Shown one piece after another: positions 22,501-31,067 of a stretch of 64,000 bases of DNA. Each line of letters begins with the position of its first letter. Positions within the stretch are counted from its first letter, which is position 1. Below the pieces are notes generated by a model. That model had not been told where the DNA came from and searched no databases. It was given only the letters and a program-made list of their open reading frames with translations. This DNA is from Serratia sp. Ag1 (GTDB taxonomy: Bacteria; Pseudomonadota; Gammaproteobacteria; Enterobacterales; Enterobacteriaceae): positions 124,001 through 188,000 of the forward strand of contig NZ_JQEI01000015.1 in NCBI RefSeq assembly GCF_000743355.1, read 5' to 3'. Made by a program: the position numbers and the translations under genes.

Positions 22501-22999
22501 GATTAATGAAGACAACCGCCGCCTGAGCCTCGGCCTCAGCAGCATGCTGTGGCACTACCAGAAGGATTTAAGCGGTTACTCTCTGGGGCACGGGGGGTAT
22601 TACAGCCCGCAAGAATATGTATCGCTGTCGGTGCCGATCAATTATCGCCAGCGTACCGAGAACTGGTCTTGGGAGTTGGGTGGTTCGGTGTCGATTTCTC
22701 ATTCGAAATCCAATGACCAAAAACGTTATCCGTTACAGGGGTTGATCCCCGATTCTCTGCCAGACAAATTTGACGTAGAAACCGGCAGCTCTTCTTCGGG
22801 TATTGGCTATACGCTGCAGGCAATTGTTGAACGCCGCCTGGGTTCTCATTGGACGATGGGAGCAGGGGTGGATATCCAGCAGGCCAAAGACTATACGCCA
22901 AGCCACGCTCTGATTTATCTGCGTTATTCATTCGAGGGTTGGCAAGGCGATCTCGATTTGCCGCCACAGCCGCTGACGCCATACGCCGATTTCAAGTAA
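19523..22999 (+). CDS. bcsC: Cellulose export outer-membrane protein BcsC
   Basis: Exports cellulose across the periplasm and outer membrane. It has 1158 residues, the E. coli size. A signal peptide ends near residue 27 (AQSAE). A long series of TPR repeats (about 30-790) follows, then a C-terminal beta-barrel from about residue 810 (DVKVTLNHDYSGSSG onward) ending in an amphipathic strand with aromatic residues. An in-frame ATG at 19532 is an alternative start. In E. coli bcsZ lies between bcsB and bcsC; here the two are 5 nt apart and no endoglucanase coding is seen. Confidence 0.95.
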   Translation: MWAMRNFSRNWWCLFPLSLVTLPLAQSAETVAPEQWLLEQVRVGEASNKDELVRQSLYRLELMDPNNPEVIAARMRLALRQGNQVLAQQQLDKLKNVAPQSTVYHQAEMNLLLTQPETRQKLQQARLMAAAGRLPEAKAQYDQLFQGDPPTLDLAVEYWKLVARIAGQEPVAQQKMQQLDRQYPGNIALRMALAQLLFSQNQEQQAYDVLQQVAVDPAGRGPAADLWLEKIKAMPVSAQSVAALNRFLSVFENSDQAAGARQELARQQTLLADPAYQARLAGLARVDKGGSQAAIPELKKALASTPDDPQVLGALGLAYARAGNRQKALNLFLQAQKADKNGYNSGKWQSLIQSNRYWLAIDAGDKALKANNLPLAQQNYQQARQIDRSDNSALIGLADVAVAHKDDVTAERYYQQALRMDPSSGSAVRGLVNIYQRQSPQKALDYLHSLPSRQQEKLRDTLNSLQLDSLKQQAEALTQRKQWPQAIELYRQAYQIDPNDVWLTYHYAQALRQDWHPLQADALFRQLVRQKPDDPQQIYAYALYLSASERESLALAHLDTLPKAQWNDDIREMAQRLRMQATLDYAEKRRAAGDEPGAITYLHQQPVDTRIDLLLADWALAREDYGEALANYQRVRLREPSNPEAQLGEIEAYVAEGKLSAAHQRLQTAPLKEESLNGQRRLANAWSAVGEPQKAMAIFTQLKTAAVHEPVGQAKALVYRDAARLEQAQQQPTAAQQDYRQAMVASGMVPAILLDNDSYTRATRNNPMDDWLKRGIRSDAADLYRQQDVKVTLNHDYSGSSGTGGVSDYKAHDTMLQVDMPLRDGRAFFRTDTVQLNAGTFATRDGKHFETFGTCNTIGCTGDERQRATGTSVAIGWRDERWETDLGTTPMGFDVVDWVGGLAYNGDWNHIGWRLGVSRRPISSSLLAFGGTRDPNTGITWGGVRATGISLSGSYDRGEANGVWADLSAHQLTGKNVEDNQRQRLMAGYYYKLINEDNRRLSLGLSSMLWHYQKDLSGYSLGHGGYYSPQEYVSLSVPINYRQRTENWSWELGGSVSISHSKSNDQKRYPLQGLIPDSLPDKFDVETGSSSSGIGYTLQAIVERRLGSHWTMGAGVDIQQAKDYTPSHALIYLRYSFEGWQGDLDLPPQPLTPYADFK

Positions 23000-23206
23000 T
23001 GAGAAATTGGTCGATTCGGGTGTTACCTATAGGGTGGTTTTGTTACCCTGTAGGTATTCCGGCTAGGATAAGGCTGAAACCCGCGCTTTTCTATCCCCTG
23101 CCAGCGGGTTGGCAAGGCGAAAATACGCAGCCATCGAGTATACTTAGACCGGTTCGAGGGGAGAATAGACGGCTTTTAATGCAGTAGGCATCAGCGGAGA
23201 GACGGT
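23000..23206 (+). other. bcsC-hmsP gap with hairpin
   Basis: This 207-nt gap contains an inverted repeat (23024-23035 with 23045-23056, one G-T pair, 9-nt loop) soon after bcsC. No T run follows, so it may stabilise the mRNA or act as a weak terminator. GGAGAG at 23196-23201 is the ribosome site for the next gene. Confidence 0.5.
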
Positions 23207-25213
23207 TTGCAGGTCAGGCGTTCGTTAACGATTAAGCAGATGGCCACGGTGTCCAGCGTGGCACTGGTGACGATCTGTATTTTCATCGTGATACAGCTAT
23301 TCCATTTTGTGCAGCAGCGCAGGGATGATTACGCTCATCAATTAGAGAATATCGCGTACTCTGTCCGTCAACCGCTGGCCGAAGCTGTGTTGCGTATGGA
23401 TGTGACGGAAACGGAGGATGTGCTCAATTCGTTGCTGCCAGTGGGGATCCTCACGCGAGCGTATATCGTATTGCCGAATGAATTTCAGGCGGTGCACGCT
23501 AATTTTCCGCCTGAGCGGCCCGTCCCTGCGCTGCTGGCGCGTATTTTTGAGCTGCCGGTACAGATTTCAGTGCCGCTGCATTCCCTCGAACGGGTGCCTG
23601 CTAACCCTCAGCCGCTGGCTTATCTGGTTTTACAGGCCGATTCGTTCCGTATGTACCAGTTTATTATCAGCACCTTATCGACCATGATGTCGACTTATCT
23701 GTTGCTGGCGTTGATCCTGTCTGTCGCCGTGACCTGGTGCATGAATCGGTTGCTGGTTTATCCGTTGCGCGCGATGGTGAGGGAACTGGAGGATATTGCC
23801 CCAGAAGATATGCCTTATCATCAACTGATGTTGCCTGCCCATCACCAGGATGATGAACTGGGTTTGCTGGTGCGCAATTACAACCGCAATCAGCAGATGT
23901 TGGCCAAAGCACATACTGAAATGAGCCGCCTCAGCACCCACAACTCGATGACCGAATTGCCCAACTCGGTGCTGTTTACCGCGTTGCTTGAGCAGCATAT
24001 TGCTTCCACCTCCCGTGCGGCGAGTTTTAATCTGCTGGTGGTGGGGATTGAAACACTGCACGAAGTGTCTGGTGTACTCAGTGCGGCAAAGCGTGAAGCA
24101 CTGTTGCTGATGATGGTGGATAAACTGCGCGTTTCTCTTGCGGCCGACTGTGTGCTGGCGCAGTTAAGCAACGCTGAATTTGCCATTCTGGCGAAAAATA
24201 TTGAGCAGCCACTCCAGGCTATGCAGTTGGCCAGGCGCATTATGGCGGAGATCAATAAACCGCTGAACTTGGAACATCTGTCGCTACGGCCAAATGCCAG
24301 TATCGGTATTGCTCACTTTCCTTACCGTGGGGAATGTGCGGAGCAACTGCTGCGTAGTGCCACTTCGGCGATGATGTCGGCACATCGCGAAGGCAAGAAT
24401 CAGATCTTATTCTTTGAACCCAGCCTGACGGAAAGAACGCAAAAAAGATTAACGCAGGAAAGTGAGATTCTGCGGGCGATTGAACAACGTCAGTTTACGC
24501 TGTTCCTGCAGCCTCAGGTGGATATGCAAACCCAGCAGGTGCTGGGTGCCGAAGCGTTGCTGCGTTGGCAGCGGCAGGACGGAAGTTTGGGGTTACCAAC
24601 GGAAGTGATCCCGTTGGCAGAGGAATTGGGGGTGATCATCCCGCTCGGCAACTGGGTGCTGGAAGAGTCCTGTCGCATTCTGGAACAGTGGCAAAAACAG
24701 GGTATTGAGCTGCCGCTGGCGGTGAATGTTTCTGCGATTCAGGTACAACATAAAGATTTTGTCCCACACCTTAAGCAACTGTTGGCCCTGCATCAGATCG
24801 CACCGGGCAAGCTGTTGCTGGAGATCACCGAAACCGTGCGCCTGAACGATCTTGAGCATGTGCTGGAACTGTTGCGTGAATTGCATGATTCGGGCCTGTC
24901 TATCGTGCTGGACGACTTTGGCATGGGCCATTCCAATCTGAATTACCTCAATCACCTTAAATGCTTACCGATCGATCTGCTCAAGATAGACAAGAGTTTC
25001 ATTGATGGCCTGCCGGAGGATGATGCGATCGTCCGCATCATCAGCACCATTTCTGATGTGCTCCATCTGCCTGTCATGGCGGAAGGCGTCGAAACTGAAG
25101 CTCAGCGCGATTGGCTGGTGCAGCAGGGTATCCGCAATGGTCAAGGTTTTCTGTTTGCCAAGCCATTGCCCCGCGAGGCGTTTGAAGCGCAATTCTGCGT
25201 GTCGGCACGGTAA
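23207..25213 (+). CDS. hmsP: EAL-domain c-di-GMP phosphodiesterase HmsP/PdeK
   Basis: Inner-membrane protein of 668 residues that degrades c-di-GMP and so restrains exopolysaccharide made by c-di-GMP-activated synthases. Two membrane helices (about 10-33 and 150-175) flank a periplasmic part, followed by a HAMP-like linker, a GGDEF-fold domain and an EAL domain. The GGDEF site is degenerate (SNAEF near residue 320), so no cyclase activity is expected. The EAL site looks complete: EALLRW (about 448), NVS, EITET, DDFGMGHSN (about 568), KIDKSF and EGVET. The start is TTG at 23207 with GGAGAG 6 nt upstream. Its place after bcsC suggests local control of cellulose. Confidence 0.9.
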   Translation: MQVRRSLTIKQMATVSSVALVTICIFIVIQLFHFVQQRRDDYAHQLENIAYSVRQPLAEAVLRMDVTETEDVLNSLLPVGILTRAYIVLPNEFQAVHANFPPERPVPALLARIFELPVQISVPLHSLERVPANPQPLAYLVLQADSFRMYQFIISTLSTMMSTYLLLALILSVAVTWCMNRLLVYPLRAMVRELEDIAPEDMPYHQLMLPAHHQDDELGLLVRNYNRNQQMLAKAHTEMSRLSTHNSMTELPNSVLFTALLEQHIASTSRAASFNLLVVGIETLHEVSGVLSAAKREALLLMMVDKLRVSLAADCVLAQLSNAEFAILAKNIEQPLQAMQLARRIMAEINKPLNLEHLSLRPNASIGIAHFPYRGECAEQLLRSATSAMMSAHREGKNQILFFEPSLTERTQKRLTQESEILRAIEQRQFTLFLQPQVDMQTQQVLGAEALLRWQRQDGSLGLPTEVIPLAEELGVIIPLGNWVLEESCRILEQWQKQGIELPLAVNVSAIQVQHKDFVPHLKQLLALHQIAPGKLLLEITETVRLNDLEHVLELLRELHDSGLSIVLDDFGMGHSNLNYLNHLKCLPIDLLKIDKSFIDGLPEDDAIVRIISTISDVLHLPVMAEGVETEAQRDWLVQQGIRNGQGFLFAKPLPREAFEAQFCVSAR

Positions 25214-25508
25214 TTTTTTGCGCGACGTTCTTCCAGGAATGCCCTTATTTTCTGGTACTTCTGCGAGGCCTGAAAACCGTTCATTCCCCCTACCTCTTTT
25301 GCGTTAATGCAAAGAAAAGCTTACATAGCTTTCAGTTTTGCAGTCTAGCTGACGCGTTTCAGCTCTTAAATTCGTATCAATAAGCGCTTTTGGGGGCAAC
25401 AAATTATTTCCATGTTGTTATGTGGGTGTTATTTTCCGCGCTAGCGATAAACAGGACGGACGAGTGAGTGTCCTCCTGCCGCGTTGTTCCCCCCCCAAAG
25501 GATTTCAT
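25214..25508 (+). other. hmsP-dctA intergenic region
   Basis: These 295 nt hold the presumed dctA promoter and leader. I see no firm -35/-10 pair, CRP box or response-regulator repeat. A C-rich run and AAAGG (25497-25501) precede the dctA ATG. Confidence 0.4.
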
Positions 25509-26801
25509 ATGAAAACAACTATCTTTAAAAGCCTCTATTTTCAGGTGCTGACGGCAATAACGTTGGGTATCCTGCTTGGCCATTTTTACCCTGACCTCGG
25601 TGCCCAGATGAAACCACTGGGTGATGGATTTGTTAAATTAATCAAAATGATTATCGCACCAGTGATTTTCTGTACCGTGGTGACCGGCATCGCGGGCATG
25701 GAAAGCATGAAGGCCGTTGGCCGCACCGGGGCGATTGCACTGCTGTATTTTGAAATTGTCAGTACCTTGGCGCTGCTGATCGGTTTGGTGATCGTTAACG
25801 TGGTGCAGCCGGGGGCCGGGATGAACGTCGATCCGGGTACGCTGGATGCCAAAGCGGTGGCAGTGTATGCCGAGCAGGCGTCGCAACAGGGGATCATCCC
25901 CTTCCTGCTGGACATTATTCCGGGTAGCGTGATTGGCGCGTTTGCCAGTGGCAATATCCTGCAAGTGTTGCTGTTTGCCGTGCTGTTTGGTTTTGCCCTG
26001 CATCGCCTGGGTGAAAAAGGCCAGCTGATCTTCAACGTGATCGAGAGTTTCTCACGTGTGATCTTCGGCATTATCAACATGATCATGCGCTTGGCTCCAC
26101 TGGGTGCGTTTGGTGCCATGGCGTTCACCATCGGTAAATATGGCGTGGGGACGCTGGTGCAGCTTGGCCAGTTGATCGCCTGCTTCTATATTACCTGTGT
26201 GCTGTTTGTGGTGGTGGTGCTCGGCTCGATTGCTCGCTTCAACGGCTTTAGCATCTTCAAGTTTATTCGCTACATCAAAGAAGAGCTGTTGATTGTGCTC
26301 GGTACTTCGTCTTCCGAGTCCGTACTGCCGCGCATGCTCGATAAAATGGAAAAGCTGGGCTGCAAGAAGTCAGTGGTCGGGCTGGTTATCCCCACCGGTT
26401 ACTCGTTCAACCTGGATGGTACCTCGATCTACCTGACAATGGCCGCGGTGTTTATCGCTCAGGCCACTAACACCCATATGGACGTCATGCATCAGGTGAC
26501 ACTGCTGGTGGTGCTACTGCTGTCTTCGAAAGGGGCTGCAGGTGTTACCGGTAGCGGCTTTATCGTTCTGGCTGCGACTATCTCGGCGGTGGGCCATTTA
26601 CCGCTGGCCGGTCTGGCGCTGATTCTGGGTATCGACCGCTTTATGTCAGAAGCGCGTGCGCTGACCAATCTGGTCGGTAACGGTGTTGCAACCGTGGTTG
26701 TCGCGAAGTGGTGTAACCAACTGGATGAGAAACAGTTGCATGACACGCTGAACAATAAACATGGTGCCCTTCCTGCCGATAAAACACTGCCTTCTGCCTG
26801 A
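25509..26801 (+). CDS. dctA: C4-dicarboxylate:cation symporter DctA
   Basis: Inner-membrane carrier that imports succinate, fumarate, malate and aspartate aerobically. From the ATG at 25509 ([12 protein letters not shown]) it has 430 residues, matching the family; the frame opens at 25422, but the extra 29 residues are not conserved. Typical DAACS motifs are present: the serine-rich [12 protein letters not shown] hairpin, [12 protein letters not shown] and the final [12 protein letters not shown]. Multiple hydrophobic helices run from residue 8. AAAGG lies 7 nt upstream. The same gene order (bcs, yhjK, dctA, yhjJ) is recalled from E. coli. Confidence 0.96.
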   Translation: MKTTIFKSLYFQVLTAITLGILLGHFYPDLGAQMKPLGDGFVKLIKMIIAPVIFCTVVTGIAGMESMKAVGRTGAIALLYFEIVSTLALLIGLVIVNVVQPGAGMNVDPGTLDAKAVAVYAEQASQQGIIPFLLDIIPGSVIGAFASGNILQVLLFAVLFGFALHRLGEKGQLIFNVIESFSRVIFGIINMIMRLAPLGAFGAMAFTIGKYGVGTLVQLGQLIACFYITCVLFVVVVLGSIARFNGFSIFKFIRYIKEELLIVLGTSSSESVLPRMLDKMEKLGCKKSVVGLVIPTGYSFNLDGTSIYLTMAAVFIAQATNTHMDVMHQVTLLVVLLLSSKGAAGVTGSGFIVLAATISAVGHLPLAGLALILGIDRFMSEARALTNLVGNGVATVVVAKWCNQLDEKQLHDTLNNKHGALPADKTLPSA

Positions 26802-26814
26802 TTATTCTTGCTAA

Positions 26815-26843
26815 AACCTCGGCTGCCACCCGCAGCCGAGGTT
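26815..26843 (+). terminator. hairpin after dctA
   Basis: A perfect 12-bp inverted repeat, AACCTCGGCTGC with GCAGCCGAGGTT, has a 5-nt loop and begins 13 nt past the dctA stop. The following bases are pyrimidine rich but not a pure T run, so termination efficiency is uncertain. Confidence 0.7.
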
Positions 26844-27097
26844 GCTCCTCTTCGCTTTTGTGACGCTTACCGTACTTAAAATTCCGCACTTTATATATTT
26901 TTCGCTCGGATGAGTGACATCCGCAAAGGCACGCGGTCTAACAGGATGGTACACTTCCCGCTTTCCGCCCGCGGCGAAACTCAGGGCGTTATTGTCGGCT
27001 GTGCGATCCACCAATTGTGGGTGCAGCCTGATATTCCATTGAATGGGATATCCTTATTTACCTATAAAAATTGGACAGTCATAAAGTAGGGGTTCAC

Positions 27098-28588
27098 ATG
27101 CAGGGCACCAGAATTCATCTTTTAGTGGGTGGGCTACTGTTGGCTGCGGCCAGCGGTGGCGTGCAGGCTGAAGCGCTACAACCGGATCCCGCCTGGCAAC
27201 AGGGCCAACTGGATAACGGGTTTTCCTGGCAGATTCTCGATACGCCGCAGCGGCCAAGCGATCGGGTTGAACTGCGTTTGATGGTCAATACCGGATCGCT
27301 GATGGAATCTTCCCAGCAGATCGGTTTTGCTCATCTGTTGCCGCGTATTGCACTCGCGCGCAGCGAAAGTTTTACCGAGCCGCAGTTACGCTCGTTGTGG
27401 CAACAGAGCGTCGATAGCGAACGGCCATTGCCGCCAGCCGTAAGCTCGTATGATTTCACCATGTACAATTTGAGTTTGCCGAATAACCGCCCCGATCTGT
27501 TGAAAGAGGCTTTGAACTGGTTGGCAGACACCACGGGCAGAATGGCCATTGATGAGCCTACGGTGCAGTCGGTGATCAACGCTAACGGCGACCCTATCGG
27601 TACTTTCCCGCCTGACCCTAAAGATTCCTGGTGGCGTTATCGCCTGAAAGACTCAACGTTGCTGGCACACGATCCCGGTCAACCGATCAAGCAGCCAGTT
27701 AATATCGAAGAACTGAAGAAATTTTACGGGCAGTGGTATACCCCGGACGCTATGACCCTATACGTGGTAGGGAAAGTGGATAGCCGCAGCCTGAGTGAGC
27801 AGATCAACAAAGCGTTTTCGCCGTTAAAGGGTAAACGCGAATCACCAGCGACCATGCCGACGTTGACACCATTACCGCAGCAGCCGGTTAGCCTGATCAG
27901 CGATCAGGTGAAGCAGGATACGCTGTCGATCATGTGGGATTCGCCGTGGCATCCGATCCGTGATTCACAAAGTTTGAGCCGCTACTGGCGCAGCGATATC
28001 GCGCGTGAAGCCCTGTTCTGGCATATTCAGCAGGTGTTGCAGAAGAGCGAGCAGAAAAATATTCAGTTGGGCTTTGACTGCCGGGTGCAGTATCAACGTG
28101 CGCAGTGTGCGATCCATATGAATTCGCCGAATGACAACCTGAATAGCGGCCTGGCGTTTATTGCCCGGGAATTGGTTAACCTGCGTAATAACGGTTTCTC
28201 TCAAGATGAGTTCAATGCGTTGTTGGTGCAGAAAAACGATCAGTTGAGCAAACTGTTTGCCACCTATGCCCGCACGGATACCGATATCCTGATGAGCCAG
28301 CGTTTGCGTTCGCAGCAGAGTGGGGTGGTGGATATTGCACCGGAACAGTATCAGAAACTGCGTCAGGCGTTTCTTTCCGCGTTGACGTTGGAGGAACTGA
28401 ATCAAGAGCTGAAGTCGCAACTGTCGCAGGACGCAACGCTGGTGCTGATACAACCGAGAGGTGAACCGGAGATGAACATGAAACAGCTCCAGGAAACCTA
28501 CGACGGTATCATGAAGCCTGCTCCGGCGGTGGCCAGCGAAGAAGCCAAACCGGCAGATACTGCCGTGCCCGAAGCCAGCACGCCGTAA
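27098..28588 (+). CDS. yhjJ: M16 peptidase-like protein YhjJ, degenerate active site
   Basis: Probable periplasmic protein of 496 residues with the two-domain M16 (pitrilysin) fold. Its function is not established. From the ATG at 27098, which has AGGGG upstream, an N-terminal signal peptide ends at about residue 24 (GVQAE). The zinc motif HxxEH is replaced by H79-L-L-P-R83, so only the first His remains and proteolysis is unlikely; E. coli YhjJ is, as I recall, similarly degenerate. Conserved later blocks are WYTPDAMTLYVVGK and FATYARTDTDIL. The tail from about 470 is Ala/Pro rich. It converges on ppiC. Confidence 0.88.
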   Translation: MQGTRIHLLVGGLLLAAASGGVQAEALQPDPAWQQGQLDNGFSWQILDTPQRPSDRVELRLMVNTGSLMESSQQIGFAHLLPRIALARSESFTEPQLRSLWQQSVDSERPLPPAVSSYDFTMYNLSLPNNRPDLLKEALNWLADTTGRMAIDEPTVQSVINANGDPIGTFPPDPKDSWWRYRLKDSTLLAHDPGQPIKQPVNIEELKKFYGQWYTPDAMTLYVVGKVDSRSLSEQINKAFSPLKGKRESPATMPTLTPLPQQPVSLISDQVKQDTLSIMWDSPWHPIRDSQSLSRYWRSDIAREALFWHIQQVLQKSEQKNIQLGFDCRVQYQRAQCAIHMNSPNDNLNSGLAFIARELVNLRNNGFSQDEFNALLVQKNDQLSKLFATYARTDTDILMSQRLRSQQSGVVDIAPEQYQKLRQAFLSALTLEELNQELKSQLSQDATLVLIQPRGEPEMNMKQLQETYDGIMKPAPAVASEEAKPADTAVPEASTP

Positions 28589-28592
28589 CATC

Positions 28593-28612
28593 AGGGGCAG
28601 AACGCTGCCCCT
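28593..28612. terminator. shared hairpin between yhjJ and ppiC
   Basis: AGGGGCAG and CTGCCCCT form an 8-bp GC stem with loop AACG, placed between the convergent stops of yhjJ and ppiC. It lacks a long T run on either strand and probably serves both transcripts weakly. Confidence 0.6.
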
Positions 28613-28617
28613 TGGGT

Positions 28618-28899
28618 TTAATTGCGATAAAGCACCTTGATGATGTGATAACCGAACTGGGTTTTCACCGGGCCGTAAGGTTTCAGCAGTGGAATACTGA
28701 ATACGGCTTTATCAAAAGCCGCGACCATGGTGCCTTTGTTGAACTCACCCAGTGAACCACCGTTACGCTTTGATGGGCAGCTCGAATATTTGCGCGCCAG
28801 CGTATCGAAGCTGACGCCGCGCTTCAGTTTGGCCAACAACTCGTTGGCCAATTTTTCGTTATCTACCAGAATGTGCAAGGCACAGGCCGTTTTAGCCAT
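28618..28899 (-). CDS. ppiC: Parvulin peptidyl-prolyl isomerase PpiC
   Basis: Small cytoplasmic prolyl cis-trans isomerase consisting of a single parvulin domain, 93 residues from ATG 28899 (MAKTAC), exactly the E. coli length. An upstream ATG at 28911 would add four residues. Signature segments are ALHILV, the serine/cysteine loop [14 protein letters not shown] and the C-terminal [14 protein letters not shown]. It diverges from rep across about 110 nt, as its E. coli counterpart does within the ilvC-rep region. Confidence 0.95.
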   Translation of the reverse strand: MAKTACALHILVDNEKLANELLAKLKRGVSFDTLARKYSSCPSKRNGGSLGEFNKGTMVAAFDKAVFSIPLLKPYGPVKTQFGYHIIKVLYRN

Positions 28900-28964
28900 C
28901 ATTTTATCCATCAGTCATGCAGAAATTGCCGTCATTATACCTGTTAAATCTCGCTGGCGCTTTC

Positions 28965-28973
28965 TGCTACAAT
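28965..28973 (+). promoter_or_regulatory. extended -10 promoter of rep
   Basis: TGCTACAAT matches an extended -10 element (TGn plus TACAAT) 39 nt before the rep ATG. No good -35 is visible, which is common for extended -10 promoters. Confidence 0.4.
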
Positions 28974-29011
28974 CCTTCCCCCACGTTATGAGAATCGAGC
29001 AATAAAGCGCC

Positions 29012-31036
29012 ATGCGATTAAACTCCAGCCAACAACAAGCCGTCGAATTCGTTACCGGGCCATGCCTGGTGCTGGCCGGTGCCGGTTCCGGCAAAACACG
29101 TGTGATCACCAACAAAATCGCTCATCTGATCCACCAGTGTGGCTATCAGGCGCGGCACATTGCTGCCGTGACTTTTACCAACAAAGCGGCTCGGGAGATG
29201 AAAGAGCGTGTGGCGCAGACCATGGGGCGTAAAGAAGCACGTGGGTTGATGATTTCTACCTTCCATACGCTCGGGCTGGAGGTGATCAAACGGGAATACG
29301 TGGCGCTGGGGATGAAGTCTAACTTTTCGCTGTTCGACGATCAGGATCAGTTGGCATTGCTGAAAGATCTGACTGAAAAATGGTTGGAAGGCGACAAAAT
29401 GCTGGTGGCGCAGCTGATTTCTACTATTTCCAACTGGAAAAATGATCTGATAGACCCACCGCGAGCGATGGGGTTGGCGCGTTCTGAGCGCGATAAGCTG
29501 TTTGCTCACTGTTATGGGTTGTACGATGCCCATATGAAAGCCTGCAACGTGCTGGATTTTGACGACTTGATTCTGTTGCCGACGCTGTTGCTGCAACGTA
29601 ATGAAGAGGTGCGTGAGCGTTGGCAGAACCGCATTCGCTATCTTTTAGTGGATGAATATCAGGATACCAACACCAGCCAGTACGAACTGGTCAAATTACT
29701 GGTCGGTCACCGTGCGCGTTTTACCGTGGTGGGGGATGACGATCAGTCGATTTATTCCTGGCGTGGCGCACGCCCGCAAAATCTGGTGTTGTTGAAAGAA
29801 GACTTCCCGGCGTTGCAGGTGATTAAGTTGGAGCAAAATTACCGTTCCAGCGAGCGCATTCTTAAAGCCGCCAACATTCTGATTGCCAACAACCCGCACG
29901 TTTTTGAAAAGCGGCTGTTTTCTGAGTTGGGATACGGTGAAGAACTGAAAGTTATCACTGCCAATAATGAAGATCATGAGGCTGAACGGGTGGTAGGTGA
30001 ACTGATCGCCCATCACTTTGTGAAGAAAACCCACTACGGCGATTATGCCATCCTCTATCGCGGTAACCATCAGTCGCGGCTGTTTGAAAAAATGCTGATG
30101 CAAAACCGGATCCCGTACAAAATTTCTGGCGGTACCTCATTTTTCTCGCGGCCTGAAATCAAGGACTTGTTGGCTTATCTGCGCGTGTTGACCAACCCGG
30201 ATGACGACAGCGCCTTCCTGCGCATCGTTAATACTCCGCGACGTGAAATCGGCCCGGCTACGTTGCAGAAACTGGGTGAATGGGCCAATCAGCGTAATAA
30301 AAGCCTGTTTCGTGCCAGTTTCGATCTCGGTTTGGGGCAGCATCTCACTGGCCGTGGCCTGGAGTCGCTGCAACGCTTTACGCATTGGATGGAGGGGATC
30401 GCCCAATTAGTGGAGCGGGAGCCCGTTGCGGCGGTGCGTGATCTGATCCACGGCATCGACTACGAAAGCTGGCTGTTCGAAACATCACCTAGCCCGAAAG
30501 CAGCGGAAATGCGTATGAAGAACGTGAACACGCTGTTTGGCTGGATGACTGAAATGCTGGAAGGCAGTGAACTTGACGAAGCCATGACGCTGACGCAGGT
30601 GGTTACCCGCTTTACCCTGCGCGATATGATGGAGCGTGGTGAAAGTGATGAAGAATCGGATCAGGTGCAGTTGATGACACTGCATGCCTCCAAAGGATTG
30701 GAATTCCCTTATGTGTTCCTGGTGGGCATGGAAGAAGGGCTATTGCCGCATCAAAGCAGTATTGATGAGGATAATGTCGACGAAGAGCGGCGTTTGGCTT
30801 ATGTCGGTATCACCCGTGCCCAAAAAGAGCTGATTTTCACGCTGTGCCGCGAACGTCGCCAATACGGCGAACTGGTACGCCCTGAACCAAGCCGTTTCCT
30901 GCTGGAATTGCCGCAGGATGATTTGGCCTGGGAGACGGAGCGCAAAGTAGTTAGCCCGCAGGAGCGTATGGAGAAGGGGCAGAGCCATTTGGCCAGTGTG
31001 AAAGCGATGCTGGCGAGAGCCAAAGGCGGGAATTAA
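29012..31036 (+). CDS. rep: ATP-dependent DNA helicase Rep
   Basis: 3'-5' superfamily 1 helicase that travels with the replisome and clears protein roadblocks. It has 674 residues and aligns by eye along nearly its whole length with recalled E. coli Rep. Motif I GAGSGKT is near residue 23, motif Ia [10 protein letters not shown], motif II VDEYQDT, motif [16 protein letters not shown], motif IV EQNYRSS, motif [14 protein letters not shown] and motif VI VGITRAQ. The tail is lysine/alanine rich. Rep and uvrD (62.5 kb) are the two UvrD-family helicases in the window. Confidence 0.98.
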   Translation: MRLNSSQQQAVEFVTGPCLVLAGAGSGKTRVITNKIAHLIHQCGYQARHIAAVTFTNKAAREMKERVAQTMGRKEARGLMISTFHTLGLEVIKREYVALGMKSNFSLFDDQDQLALLKDLTEKWLEGDKMLVAQLISTISNWKNDLIDPPRAMGLARSERDKLFAHCYGLYDAHMKACNVLDFDDLILLPTLLLQRNEEVRERWQNRIRYLLVDEYQDTNTSQYELVKLLVGHRARFTVVGDDDQSIYSWRGARPQNLVLLKEDFPALQVIKLEQNYRSSERILKAANILIANNPHVFEKRLFSELGYGEELKVITANNEDHEAERVVGELIAHHFVKKTHYGDYAILYRGNHQSRLFEKMLMQNRIPYKISGGTSFFSRPEIKDLLAYLRVLTNPDDDSAFLRIVNTPRREIGPATLQKLGEWANQRNKSLFRASFDLGLGQHLTGRGLESLQRFTHWMEGIAQLVEREPVAAVRDLIHGIDYESWLFETSPSPKAAEMRMKNVNTLFGWMTEMLEGSELDEAMTLTQVVTRFTLRDMMERGESDEESDQVQLMTLHASKGLEFPYVFLVGMEEGLLPHQSSIDEDNVDEERRLAYVGITRAQKELIFTLCRERRQYGELVRPEPSRFLLELPQDDLAWETERKVVSPQERMEKGQSHLASVKAMLARAKGGN

Positions 31037-31067
31037 GAATAAGGACGCTGGCAGCGCCCTGATCACA

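Noticed and set aside
25410-25450. CRP box in front of dctA (TGTGGGTGTTATTTT area)
   Set aside because: Only a left half-site matches; the right half is absent.
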